Source: Congeria kusceri (lineage: Eukaryota; Mollusca; Bivalvia; Myida; Dreissenidae). Taken from it: DNA of 64,000 nucleotides. Shown here in pieces: positions 1 through 11,040 of the stretch. A model generated the notes under the pieces. The model did no database searches, was not told the origin of the DNA, and saw only the letters and a program-made list of their open reading frames with translations. The stretch is taken from contig CM051040.1 of assembly GCA_027627225.1 (NCBI GenBank), positions 26,692,634-26,756,633 of the forward strand. Reading direction: 5' to 3'. The position numbers and the translations under genes were made by a program. Each line of letters begins with the position of its first letter. Within the stretch, counting starts at the first letter, position 1.

Positions 1-315
1 TAATTCTGGGAATCAACATAATATTCTGTTCATGACATACAATGAGAAAATATGTTCATACTTATGCTCAGTTCTAGAGTGTATATCGAGAGAATATGCT
101 TATAACTTAATTTTAACCGCTTATGTAAACGATTATGTATATTTTAATCCCCAAAATTATGCAACAGTTGTTGGTATACATTAAACCATTGTTGTAAGTT
201 TGCATTCCCTAAAATTAGAAAATTTGCCCAATTCGATTGGCATTCAATTTTCCCGCTGCATAATTATCGCAAGAAATCTAGGTCAAAAGTGATCTTAGAC
301 AGCTACGCCGAAAAA
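1..315 (+). repeat. Dispersed repeat R1, copy a (runs off window start)
   Basis: The reverse complement of this segment recurs at about 25260-25571 with high identity and a few substitutions and small indels. The shared inner edge is at GCCGAAAAAC here and GTTTTTCGGC-like there. Similarity is still present at base 1, so the copy continues outside the window. No open frame is conserved between the copies. It is a non-coding dispersed family of unknown class. Confidence 0.8.
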
Positions 316-1990
316 CATTTAGGAGAGAATTGCTTGTCAAATGTGTGTAGCAAATCATCACTTAAACAGTGCAATCTGAAATAGCCTTAGTTGTTGTTGT
401 TGGTGTAATTGTTGTTGTTGTTTTGTTATCGTGAATATGGACTACTCCCACAAATATATGTGGTCCGGTATTGTTTTTCATCATTTTACATTCTTTTTTT
501 TTCATTATGAGTTTTCATGTTTTATATGTTGAATTTCATAGTTCATAGGCTCAGAATCCACTGATTATATTTAATTATTTGGATAAGAATATGGACATAA
601 TTCTTAGAATTGTATTGGAATTTATTTAAACCCCATACTGCATTAATTCTACGCCAAATAGCATATCTCATTAGCATATTCATATTAGCCAGAAGTGCAA
701 ATGAGAATCACACTGTTATTATTTCGACTGCTTTATTTCTGAATAAAGCTATATGCAAGCCATTTTCATCATCATGTTGTACATGAAGAGCTACCGGCAG
801 CCACTGCCTGCTTACCAAGTCTAAACGACTATTATTCTGACCTCGTTTTAAGCTCAGCGTGAACTAAACACAACATTCATATGTTTGTGTTTACTACTGG
901 CTTTAAGCTCCTAATAATCAAACCAAAACACAATGGAAATGACCACAAAAAGCTGAATTTCATGTTAAAAGATCAACTTCAACTATTTGACAGATACCTG
1001 CCAAAATGTCCAAGCTGTAAAAGTCCACAATGCACTGAAACAATCTGCTGACCTGTCAATGAACCCAGGGAATTACATTCTTCCTCCATACACATAGCTA
1101 TCACTGCATGACATAAAAACTATCCAATATCTGGGTGTGTAACTCTCTAGTAGTCAGAGGTGTTTCCTTCGAGTGACCTCCCTTTATCAACCAGCTCTAA
1201 GTGTTCATAGTAAAATTTTCACCGAAGTATTTGGGATGGACAGGTCACTTTTCATTTTGGAATTAAAAAAAAACAACATAAGAAGAACATAATTTTGTTG
1301 TTGTTAATGTTTTTTTTTTTGTTGTTGTTGTTTTTGTATGTTTTTTTTTTTTTTTTTTGGGGGGGGGGGTCGGGGGTGTTGTTTTGTGTGTGTGTGTGTT
1401 TTTTATGGGGGTTTACAGATTTATTGAAAAGAAAATAGTATATCACTAATTTTGAAATCATCACTTTCTTTGGGGGGTGGTCATTAATAAGATCAAAAGA
1501 ACGCAAGTAAACTCAAAGTGAAAGAGGGCCTGTCTGATTTGTATAGATTTATTTCATGTCTCGTTCGTTACCTACTAACAAAAAATATTTTAGATAACAT
1601 AAATAAATGTCAAAATTGTCAACAATTATTTCTCTTATCGAAAAATGCAAATATAATATATTTTCTGTCTATACAGACCTGTTCATCCTACAGCAATGGC
1701 TACATTCGGTTTTGAATGAGCAAGTAAGGATTGCATATGCGTCCTCAATCGATATGACTCGTCTAGATGCTTGGTATACACGTATAAAATAGTTTGCTGT
1801 GCAGCACATTATTATTTTAGTTTTAATTTCTGTCTCAATATGCATTTCTGAACGTAGGTTATTCTCAAAATTTATCATAATACTATTTTAAAACTATACT
1901 GACATCATAAGAATCAATGGATTGTTTTATGTTGTTTTTTTTTTTTTTTTTTTTTAAATGTTATAATTTTTGTACAAAATTGAACAAACC
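316..1990. other. AT-rich non-coding stretch with T/G low complexity
   Basis: No convincing gene. Positions 1305-1412 hold long T runs, a run of ten G, TCGGGGGTG and a TG dinucleotide run, a strongly strand-asymmetric tract able to form G-rich or triplex structure. If the minus-strand gene ending at 2389 is real, this region lies downstream of its stop. Minus-strand AATAAA motifs (TTTATT on the plus strand, for example near 1422 and 731) could serve as polyadenylation signals, but they are common by chance in such AT-rich DNA. Confidence 0.5.
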
Positions 1991-2302
1991 CCGCCAGCTT
2001 GCTCAGTTGGTAGATCGCTGGTCTACAAATCCTAGGATCGCGGGTTCGATTCCCAGCCCGGCCACATAACTTATGTGGGGATTGGTCATGAAATTATTTC
2101 TACGGCCATTCTCCCCCTACTTTGATTCAAGTAGGGCAGTTGTCAGTTACTGGCATAGGTATGTGCACTTAGTACTGGTAAACAGCTTAGATCGGCTAAG
2201 CTTGCCCAGGAAAAGTGTGAGTAAGTTAACTGACCGCCATGATATGACTGAAATAATGTTAAAAATGGCGAAAAATCTAAACAAATAAACAAACAAAACA
2301 AA
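1991..2302 (+). mobile_element. tRNA-derived SINE (V-SINE / RUDI-like)
   Basis: The 5' head resembles a tRNA. A box A-like TTGCTCAGTTGG is at 1999-2010 and a box B GGGTTCGATTCCC is at 2042-2054, giving an internal RNA polymerase III promoter. A body follows (about 2065-2270) containing GGGCAGTTGTCAGTTACTGG and an AACTGACCGCCATGATATGA-like segment that I associate with V-domain SINEs of molluscs. The 3' end is an AAACAAATAAACAAAC tail. A short TTTTTGTA lies on both sides (1967-1974 and 2304-2311), but a 16-bp gap on the left makes it weak as a target duplication. It would be mobilised by a partner LINE. The assignment to RUDI is from memory. Confidence 0.75.
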
Positions 2303-2388
2303 CTTTTTGTAGTGTACTAGTTTAAAGCCAAGAACAGACCAATGCCACCCGGTACATATTCATGATTCCTTGCCAGACTGTTACTTCC

Positions 2389-2462
2389 CTATATATTACA
2401 TGTGTCATTGTAGTTTGCACTGCTCAATGGATCAGATATATATCCATATTCGTTCTGTTTAA
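2389..2462 (-). CDS. Candidate terminal coding exon of minus-strand gene 1
   Basis: On the minus strand a good acceptor (GCTATTTTCTCAG) precedes a 74-nt segment made of two bases plus 24 codons ending in TAG at 2389-2391. The peptide begins KQNEYGYISDPLSS and continues with Ala, Asn, Tyr, Asp, Thr and Cys. It is rich in Tyr, Asn and Ser like the tail of the preceding exon. The two-base start matches the one-base overhang left by the exon at 4749-4847, the joining codon being G+TT (Val). This splice-phase agreement was found after the frame was chosen on composition. The gene is not recognised. No domain is visible, and the part seen would be a low-complexity C-terminal tail. Confidence 0.5.
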
Positions 2463-2584
2463 CTGAGAAAATAGCATAGTTCACTTTTACAGACACATAG
2501 CTTCCAACAACTATTACATTCATGACTACACGCATTACGTCAGCGACAGTTATTTTACATCAAATGACAGATCAGAACATGCTA

Positions 2585-3128
2585 AGTTTAAATGAAATCC
2601 CTCAAACTTTTTCTAATGCACTAGTTTACCAAACAACGTTTACCTATCCAAATATCTATCAATGTAAAATTTTTAAGTGTAAAAGGGTACATAATTTTGA
2701 CAAATTTCAGAATAGAGTATGAATGAAATCCCTCAACCCATTTCTGAGAAACAAGCTTACAGAAACACTTGAACCTATCCAAACAGCTTTGAATCCAAAT
2801 TTCATTCATTCCTAAGCATACAAAAGGACCATAATTTCGACAAATTTCAGACTTACCAAACTTGGCCTATGGGCTAATTTAATAATGGGCATTACATGTA
2901 AGTTAGAATGAAATCCCTCCACTAATTTCTAAGAAACTAGCTTACCAAAAAACTGTAACCTATCAAATGGCTTTAAATGTAAAATTTCTAAGAGTAAAAA
3001 GGCCCATACCTTTGACAAATTTCAAACTAGAGTTACCAAGTTTTGCCTAAGGATACATTTTAATATAGGGAATAAAACATTTTAAGTTTGAATGAAATCC
3101 CTCAAGCCATTTCTGTGAAACTAGCTTA
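2585..3128 (+). repeat. Degenerate tandem repeat, unit about 184 bp
   Basis: The motif AATGAAATCCCTC recurs at 2591, 2722, 2907 and 3091, spaced 131, 185 and 184 bp, each followed by similar text (CCATTTCTGAGAAAC, AGCTTACCAAAC, AACCTATCCAAA, GACAAATTTCA). The first unit is shortened. The array is old, with many substitutions. The small open frames within it are not conserved from unit to unit. Confidence 0.75.
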
Positions 3129-3580
3129 CAAACAAGATTCTGTGTTTGATAAACACACATGCCCCCGGCTGGTGCTGGGTAGCCCATTTCTTAGTCCAAA
3201 TTAGGTCAAGGTCAAAGTGAGGTTGGGTGATATGGGTGGATGGGGAACGGTCATAAGTAACAACTGTGTAAATATCTAGGTGTTGTAGTAAGCGGTGTTG
3301 GTGCTAGACGAAACGGTAAAATCTAGTTAACCAAGAAATGGCACTTTTGAATTATTATTAGTCCAAATTAGGTCAAGGTCAAAGTAAGGTTGGGTGATAT
3401 TGGTGGATAGGGAATGGTCATAGGCAACAACTGTGTAAGTATCAAAGTGTTGTAATAAGGGGTGTTGGTGCTAGACGAAACGGTAAAATCTACTTAGCCT
3501 TGTAACGGACGGAAGGACAGACAGACGGACGGACAGGACGATCACTTTATGCCTCCTGCATCAAGATGCCTGGGGCATTA
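3129..3580 (+). mobile_element. Composite element, ATGCCCCC-ended family (copy M)
   Basis: The head AACAAGATTCTGTGTTTG, then AACACACATGCCCCC, parallels the heads at 37714 and 49934. The end GGGGCAT (about 3572-3578) is the inverted match of ATGCCCC. The core is a 167-bp tandem duplication starting AGTCCAAATTAGG at 3193 and 3360. A GGACGGA-rich segment before the end (about 3507-3540) is typical of these elements. No open frame. Best read as a non-autonomous element with subterminal inverted repeats and a minisatellite core. Confidence 0.7.
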
Positions 3581-3769
3581 AAACCTTTAACCTATCCAAA
3601 TCACTTGTATGTAAAAAATTGAAGTGTAAAATGAGAAAACTCTACCATGTGTTCAATCCATATTTGAGTTAAATTTTGACTTTTATTGCCATTTTTTAAC
3701 AAACCAATAATGTTGTTTTTGGTATTGTCATTTTCAAAAAGAAGGTAAACAACAGCTGATTGTAAATAA

Positions 3770-4253
3770 GTAATGTCCCATCAAGGGTCGAAAGCAACCT
3801 TGAAAATATTAAGTTTGGTGATTTTCAAATGAAAACTCTTAGACCAAGAGAGTGCAAACAGCTAAAAAGGCCAATTTTAGATAAATCAAGGGTCATAACT
3901 CTACAGCTCCTGGGAAGATTTAGTTGACTATTGAACTGGAGTTTGGTGAAGATCAGATGAAAACTGTTGGACTTGAAGGGAGAAAATGACCAAAAAAGCT
4001 AATTCTAGATAATTCTAGAGCCTTAACTCCACAACTCCCATTCAAGGACCATTACAGTGACAGCTAGCCTGATAACTGAACTTGGATGAAATATTATGGC
4101 CACACACGTTTTTATGAAGTTTGGTGAAGATGAGATGAAAACTGTTGGACTCAGAGAGTGGATAATTATGAAAGTCAGGTCTACTGGATGACAGATCCAC
4201 CCACTGACATTAGCAAACCACTATACCATGCCATCTTTAATGGGGGCATAAAG
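3770..4253 (+). mobile_element. Degenerate composite-element fragment
   Basis: Repeated phrases AGTTTGGTGAAGATCAGATG, AAAACTGTTGGACT and ATAACTCCACAACT match the core at about 11790-12150. The end (GACAGATCCACCCACTGACA, then AATGGGGGCATAA) is a decayed version of the 3' end seen at 38380-38404 and 57455-57488. The 71-codon frame at 4158-4373 lies across this decayed end and is not credible as a gene. Confidence 0.6.
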
Positions 4254-4384
4254 TTACTGATGGGAGCAAGGTTGCTGAATTCTTCTGTTGTTGCATTTGT
4301 TAGAAAATTTAGATTAAAACTAGAAAATATTCCATTATTTTTGAAGAAAATTTTGCTCTTAGAACAGTGTTAGTAATGCACCTT

Positions 4385-4746
4385 CATGGCTTTTTTTGGC
4401 CAATTTAATAGCCATTATTGGGTCATATTCCCAATGGCAAAAAGTATCTTTTTTCCCCAAATCCTGTTCCCAAATTCCCAATTGATGGTTTGACTTTCAG
4501 ATGTTTGGAAATAAGAAGGGTTTAGTGTAAAAATAACGACTGTTGAAGTTGTAATAACTGTTTTACTGATTTGTTTTTGTTGAGAAAATTCTACTTTATG
4601 TAGTTTATATTTTATGTAGTTTCTATAATTATTCAAATTTTATTAATCAAACAATAATAATTTTCCCCAGTTTTAGGTGAATTGACGCTAACAATCCCAA
4701 TTTCATGGGTATAGCCCTATTCCCAAAATGGTGAAAAAAAGCCCTG
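4385..4746. mobile_element. Non-autonomous TIR element with 5-bp TSD at a splice donor
   Basis: The left end CATGGCTTTTTTTGG and the right end GAAAAAAAGCCCTG are inverted repeats (CAGGGCTTTTTTT when read inward). A perfect 5-bp direct repeat ACCTT flanks it at 4380-4384 and 4747-4751, giving a 362-bp element. There is no transposase frame. The CAGGG-type ends and a 5-bp duplication would fit a hAT-like group, but the family is inferred. On the minus strand the right-hand duplication reads AAGGT and includes the 5' splice site of the exon at 4749-4847. Confidence 0.7.
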
Positions 4747-4748
4747 AC

Positions 4749-4847
4749 CTTGGTTGTGGTACATGCTGTATGACCCATACTGCGGGGCAGCTGGCTGCTG
4801 GAACAGCATGGCATCCATACTGTATGACATCTGATCCATGGGCATAC
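4749..4847 (-). CDS. Internal coding exon of minus-strand gene 1
   Basis: On the minus strand the acceptor CAACTGTTTCAG is followed by a 99-nt segment (2 bases, 32 codons, 1 base) ending CAACCAAG before GT. The peptide starts MPMDQMSYSMDAMLFQQP and ends APQYGSYSMYHNQ: Met/Tyr/Gln/Ser/Pro-rich, a prion-like or activation-domain type composition. GC content and codon pattern differ sharply from the AT-rich flanks. The exon is phase 1 at both ends, so skipping it would keep the frame. Its phases fit the candidate exons at 10922-11040 and 2389-2462. The last three exon bases and the donor GT lie inside the 5-bp target duplication of the element at 4385-4746. I do not recognise the protein. The composition suggests a nuclear or RNA-associated regulator, which is only inference. 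Confidence 0.6.
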
Positions 4848-5061
4848 CTGAAACAGTTGCATAAAATGTCTGGAAAATGTGCAGATTGATAAAGAGTTTT
4901 ATCAACAATGATAAAAGCCCCATTGCTTTGTATTCGCCATTTTAGCTCTCCTACATTAAGTAAAACATGCTGGAGACAAAATGCCAACGCAATTTGAATG
5001 TTGTAACAAATAATTAGTTACCATACATTTACAAAATGAATGAATGGTAATATTTGCCAAA

Positions 5062-6229
5062 ATATCAATAAAAGTATTAGGTACTGACCTTGAGAATATC
5101 AATACAAGTATTTGGTACTGACCTTGAGAATATCTATACAAGTATAAGGTACTGACATTGAGAATATCAATACAAGTATTAGGTACTGACATTGAGAATA
5201 TCAATACAAGTATTAGGTACTGACCTTGAGAATATCAATACAAGTATAAGGTACTGACATTGAGAATATCAATACAAGTATTAGGTACTGACCTTGAGAA
5301 TATCTATAAAAGTATTAGGTACTGACCTTGAGAATATCAATAAAAGTATTAGGTACTGACATTGAGAATATCAACACAAGTATTAGGTACTGACATTGAG
5401 AATATCTATACAAGTATTAGGTACTGACATTGAGAATATCTATACAAGTATAAGGTACTGACCTTGAGAACTATACAAGTATTAGGTGCTGACATTGAAA
5501 ATATCTATACAAGTATTAGGTACTGACCTTGAGAATATCAATACAAGTATTAGGTACTGACCTTGAGAATATCTATACAAGTATTAGGTTCTGACATTGA
5601 GAATATCAATACAAGTATTAGGTACTGACATTGAGAATATCAATACAAGTATTAGGTACTGACCTTGAGAATATCAACACAAGTATTAGGTACTGACATT
5701 GAGAATATCTATACAAGTATAAGGTACTGACATTGAGAATATCTATACAAGTATTAGGTACTGGCATTGAGAATATCAATACAAGTATTAGGTACTGACA
5801 TTGAGAATATCAATACAAGTATTAGGTACTGACATTGAGAATATCAACACAAGTATTAGGTACTGACCTTGAGAATATCTATACAAGTATTAGGTACTGA
5901 CATTGAGAATATCTATACAAGTATTAGGTACTGACATTGAGAATATCTATACAAGTATTAGGTACTGACCTTGAGAATATTAATACAAGTATTAGGTACT
6001 GACCTTGAGAATATCTATACAAGTATTAGGTACTGACCTTGAGAATATCTATACAAGTATTAGGTACTGACATTGAGAATATCTATACAAGTATTAGGTA
6101 CTGCCCTTGAGAATATCTATACAAGTATTAGGTACTGACCTTGAGAATATCTATACAAGTATTAGGTTCTGACATTGAGAATATCAACAAAAGTATTAGG
6201 TACTGACATTGAGAATATCAATACAAGTA
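5062..6229 (+). repeat. 34-bp minisatellite, left block
   Basis: Near-perfect tandem copies of a 34-bp unit that reads TATTAGGTACTGACCTTGAG followed by AATATCAATACAAG. There are recurrent variants at a few positions (CCTTGAG or CATTGAG; CAATA, CTATA or CAACA). The block is interrupted at 6230 by a transposon and resumes at 7204. It lies in the proposed intron between 10922 and 4847 of minus-strand gene 1. On the minus strand each CCTTGAG unit contains TCAAGGTCAGTACC, an excellent 5' splice-site match. Open frames in it are shadows. Confidence 0.97.
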
Positions 6230-7203
6230 CAGTGTCCGCGAAAACCGTCTGTCCGCCGGTCCTGACTGATAAATTTAGTGCAGGACCGATAAAAATTGAA
6301 AGAAAATCGGTCCGAATGACTGACGAAAAAATCCGATGACGATATTTACAATTCGCCGAAATTTAGACAGGATGTGATGTAAATTTCGTAATATCGGACA
6401 ATTCGGCCCAATTCCATGATGGCCGACTAGACTACACCGGTTTATGTATCATACTTCATTCAAATTAATACAAGGGTAATACACATAAATGTACACACAT
6501 AATATACATACTAACTCTAAAAGCAATAATTAAATGTTTTTGACCTTTAAATCACAAAATTTAATCCTATCCCAACGGAGTTTTAACAATTATTGCAGCG
6601 TAATAAGTAGGCCGGCTTGGACTGGGCCGTCTTTGTCTGGGCCGTTATAACACGTATTTGAATTTTGTTAACCAATCATACGCGAGAAAAATACTATTCA
6701 GTTTTCGCGAGGAACTTTCACTTTCAAAGTCAACAACAACAGTTACAAAATAAACAACACCATTTCAACTATTTTAGAGGATCTTGAACGAGATGATGAT
6801 GGTGACATCATTGCTGATGATGAAGTGGAGTACATCAATATGCTTTGTGGTGACAAGTTTGATGACATGTGTGGTGATTTTGATCTACAAGATGAGAATG
6901 AAAATACAGAGAAACTTAGAAATTATTTGAATGAGCCCTACTTACTTAAATGTTAGGTCCTGTGTCCTGTGTCATAGATAATGGAATATGTATCACAAAT
7001 GAATAGAGAACTGAAAAGCTAAAATATTAACCCGTACATCTACAATAGACAAATAAATCTTAACAGTTGCCTCATTTTTGTTGTGTTTTACAAGTTATTA
7101 CTTTTTGTTAAGACGGACTGACAGAAATTCATTCGGACTGTCAAATAATTAAAGCCAGTCAGACCGAATGACTGACAGATTTTTAAAGTTTTCGCGAACA
7201 CTA
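6230..7203. mobile_element. Internally deleted hAT-like transposon inside the 34-bp array
   Basis: The ends CAGTGTCCGCGAAAAC (6230) and GTTTTCGCGAACACT (to 7202) are inverted repeats with one internal mismatch. Subterminal copies of CCGAATGACTGAC lie near both ends. AAGTA occurs on both sides, fitting a 5-bp target duplication, though the surrounding array also supplies this word. An open stretch on the plus strand (about 6669-6955) ends with an acidic segment (LEDLERDDDGDI, then DDEVEYINMLCGDKFDDM and EKLRNYLNEPYLLKC before TAG). An AATAAA follows near 7051. This looks like the last exon of a lost transposase gene. hAT membership is inferred from the CAGTG ends. Confidence 0.7.
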
Positions 7204-10200
7204 AAGTATTAGGTACTGACCTTGAGAATATCAATAAAAGTATTAGGGACTGACCTTGAGAATATCTATACAAGTATTAGGTACTGACCTTGAGAATATC
7301 CCCACAAGTATTAGGTACTGACCTTGAGAATATCAATACAAGTATTAGGTTCTGACATTGAGAATATCAACACAAGTATTAGGTGCTGACATTGAGAATA
7401 TCAATACAAGTATTAGGTACTGACCTTGAGAATATCCCCACAAGTATTAGGTACTGACCTTGAGAATATCTATACAAGTATTAGGTTCTGACATTGAGAA
7501 TATCAACACAAGTATTAGGTACTGACCTTGAGAATATCAACACAAGTATTAGGTACTGACCTTGAGAATATCTATACAAGTATTAGGTTCTGACATTGAG
7601 AATATCAATACAAGTATTAGGTACAGAAATTGAGAATATCAATACAAGTATTAGGTACTGACATTGAGAATATCAACACAAGTATTAGGTACTGACATTG
7701 AGAATATCAACACAAGTATTAGGTACTGACCTTGAGAATATCAACACAAGTATTAGGTACTGACCTTGAGAATATCAATACAAGTATAAGGTACTGACAT
7801 TGAGAATATTAACACAAGTATTAGGTACTGACCTTGAGAATATAAACACAAGTATTAGGTACTGACATTGAGAATATCTATACAAGTATAAGGTACTGAC
7901 ATTGAGAATATCAATACAAGTATTAGGTACTGACATCGAGAATATCTATACAAGTATTAGGTACTAACCTTGAGAATATCTATACAAATATTAGGTACTG
8001 ACCTTGAGAATATCAATACAAGTATTAGGTACTGACCTTGAGAATATCTATACAAGTATTAAGTACTGACCTTGAGAATATCTACACAAGTATTAGGTAC
8101 TGACCTTGAGAATATCTATACAAGTATTAGGTACTGACATTGAGAATATCTATACAAGTATTAGGTACTAACCTGGACTATACAAGTATTAGGAACTGAC
8201 ATTGAGAATATCCACACAAGTATTAGGTACTGACCTTGAGAATATCTATACAAGTATCAGGCACTGACCTTGAGAATATTTAGACAAGTATTAGGTACTG
8301 ACATTGAGAATATCAATAAAAGTATTAGGTACAGACCTTGAGAAGATCTAAACAAGTATTAGGTACTGACCTTGATAATATCTATACAAGTATTAGGTAC
8401 TGACCTTGAGAATATCAATACAAGTATAAGGTACTGACCTTGAGAATATCTATACAAGTATTAGGTACTGACCTTGAGAATATCAACACAAGTATTAGGT
8501 ACTGACCTTGAGAATATCCATACAAGTATTAGGTACTGACCTTGAGAATATCAACACAAGTATTAGGTACTGACCTTGAGAATATCTACATAAGTATTAG
8601 GTACTGACATTGAGAATATCAATACAAGTATTAGGTACTGACCTTGAGAATATCAATACAAGTATTAGGTACTGACATTGAGAATATCAACACAAGTATA
8701 AGATACTGACCTCGAGAATATCTACACAAGTATAAGGTACTGACATTGAGAATATCTATACAAGTATTAGGTACTGACCTTGAGTATATCAATAAAAGTA
8801 TTAGGTACTGACATCGAGAATACCAATAAAAGTATTAGGTACTGACCTTGAGAATATCAACAAAAGTATTAGGAACTGAACTTGAGAATATCTATACAAG
8901 TATTAGGTACTGACATCGAAAATATCAATACAAGTATTAGGTACTGACATTGAGAATATCTATACAAGTATTAGGTACTGACCTTGAGAATATCAACAAA
9001 AGTATTAGGTACTGACCTTGAGAATATCAACACAAGTATTAGGTACTGACCTTGAGAATATCAATACAAATATAAGGTACTGACCTTGAGAATATCAATA
9101 CAAGTATAAGGTACTGACCTTGAGAATATCTATACAAGTATAAATTACTGACCTTGAGAATATCAATACAAGTATAAGGTACTGACCTTGAGAATATCTA
9201 TACAAGTATTAGGTTCTGACATTGAGAATATCAACACAAGTATTAGGTACTGACATTGAGAATATCAATACAAGTATTAGGTACTGACCTTGAGAATATC
9301 CCCACAAGTATTAGGTACTGACCTTGAGAATATCTATACAAGTATTAGGTTCTGACATTGAGAATATCAACACAAGTATTAGGTACTGACCTTGAAAATA
9401 TCAACCCAAGTATTAGGTACTGACCTTGAGAATATCTATACAAGTATTAGGTTCTGACATTGAGAATATCAATACAAGTATTAGGTACAGAAACTGAGAA
9501 TATCAATACAAGTATTAGGTACTGACATTGAGAATATCAACACAAGTATTAGGTACTGACATTGAGAATATCAACACAAGTATTAGGTACTGACATTGAG
9601 AATATCAACACAAGTATTAGGTACTGACCTTGAGAATATCAATACAAGTATTAGGTACTGACATTGAGAATATCAACACAAGTATAAGGTACTGACCTCG
9701 AGAATATCTACACAAGTATAAGGTACTGACATTGAGAATATCTATACAAGTATTAGGTACTGACCTTGAGAATATCAATAAAAGTATTAGGTACTGACAT
9801 CGAGAATATCAATAAAAGTATTAGGTACTGACCTTGAGAATATCAACAAAAGTATTAGGAACTGAACTTGAGAATATCTATACAAGTATTAGGTACTGAC
9901 ATTGAAAATATCAATACAAGTATTAGGTACTGACATTGAGAATATCTATACAAGTATTAGGTACTGACCTTGAGAATATCAACAAAAGTATTAGGTACTG
10001 ACATCGAGAATATCAATAAAAGTATTAGTTACTGACCTTGAGAATATCTATACAAGTATTAGGTACTGACATTGAGAATATCAATAAAAGTATTAGGTAC
10101 TGACCTTGAGAATATCAACACAAGTATTAGGTACTGACCTTGAGAATATCAATACAAATATAAGGTACTGACCTTGAGAATATCAATACAAGTATAAGGT

Positions 10201-10921
10201 ACTGACCTTGAGAATATCTATACAAGTATAAATTACTGACCTTGAGAATATCAATACAAGTATAAGGTACTGACCTTGAGAATATCTACACAAGTATTAG
10301 GTACTGACCTTGAGAATATCTATACAAGTATTAGGCACTGACATTGAGAATATCAATACAAGTATTAGGTACTGACCTTGAGAATATCAACACAAGTATT
10401 AGGTACTGACCTTGAGAATATCTATACAAGTATTAGGTACTGACACTGAGAATATCAATACAAATATTAGGTACTGGCCTTGAGAATATCTATACAAGTA
10501 TTAGGTACTGACATTGAGAATATCAATACAAGTATTAGGTACTGACATTGAGAATATCAATACAAGTATTAGGTACTGACATTGAGAATATCAACACAAG
10601 TATTAGGTACTGACCTTGAGAATATCTATACAAGTATAAAAAAGGTACTGACATTGAGAATATCTATACAAGTATAAGGTACTGACCTTGAGAACTATAC
10701 AAGTATTAGGTGCTGACATTGAAAATATCTATACAAGTATTAGGTACTGACCTTGAGAATATCAATACAAGTATTAGGTACTGACCTTGAGAATATCTAT
10801 ACAAGTATTAGGTTCTGACATTGAGAATATCAATACAAGTATTAGGTACTGACATTGAGAATATCAATACAAGTATTAGGTACTGACCTTGAGAATATCC
10901 CCACAAGTATTAGGTACTGAC
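7204..10921 (+). repeat. 34-bp minisatellite, right block
   Basis: Continuation of the 34-bp array, more than 100 copies. Rare variants show higher-order duplication. ACTGACCTCGAG occurs at 8705 and 9691, 986 bp apart (29 units), within matching runs of variants. A run starting at the CCCCAC variant (7425) recurs at 9289. The odd shortened unit CCTTGAGAACTATAC occurs at 5461 and 10684. The last unit at 10912-10921 passes directly into the candidate exon at 10922, sharing ACTGACCTTGAGAAT with it. Confidence 0.97.
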
Positions 10922-11040
10922 CTTGAGAATGCGTGTGCTTGAGCCTCAGGTCTCCTACCATAGGGTTGCTACCCAAACCTGGTGCAGGGTTCATGATGAG
11001 CATCGACATATAGGCTACATACCACACTCACTCGGCACAC
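10922..11040 (-). CDS. Candidate upstream coding exon of minus-strand gene 1
   Basis: On the minus strand an acceptor (TTACTCTTCCAG) precedes a 119-nt segment ending CATTCTCAAG before GTCAGT, a near-consensus donor. In the frame that continues into the exon at 4749-4847, codons read MSMLIMNPAPGLGSNPMVG then DLRLKHTHSQ, the split Gly codon joining G and GT. In that frame a TGA lies four codons after the acceptor. So either translation starts at one of the Met codons here (making this the first coding exon), or a nearer AG is used (TATGTAG before CCTATATG also gives phase 1). The end of the exon is the apparent seed of the adjacent 34-bp array. Protein not recognised. Confidence 0.45.

Noticed and set aside
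5062..10921. 34-bp array as a CRISPR-like array
   Set aside because: No unique spacers; units are contiguous. The genome is eukaryotic by all other signs.
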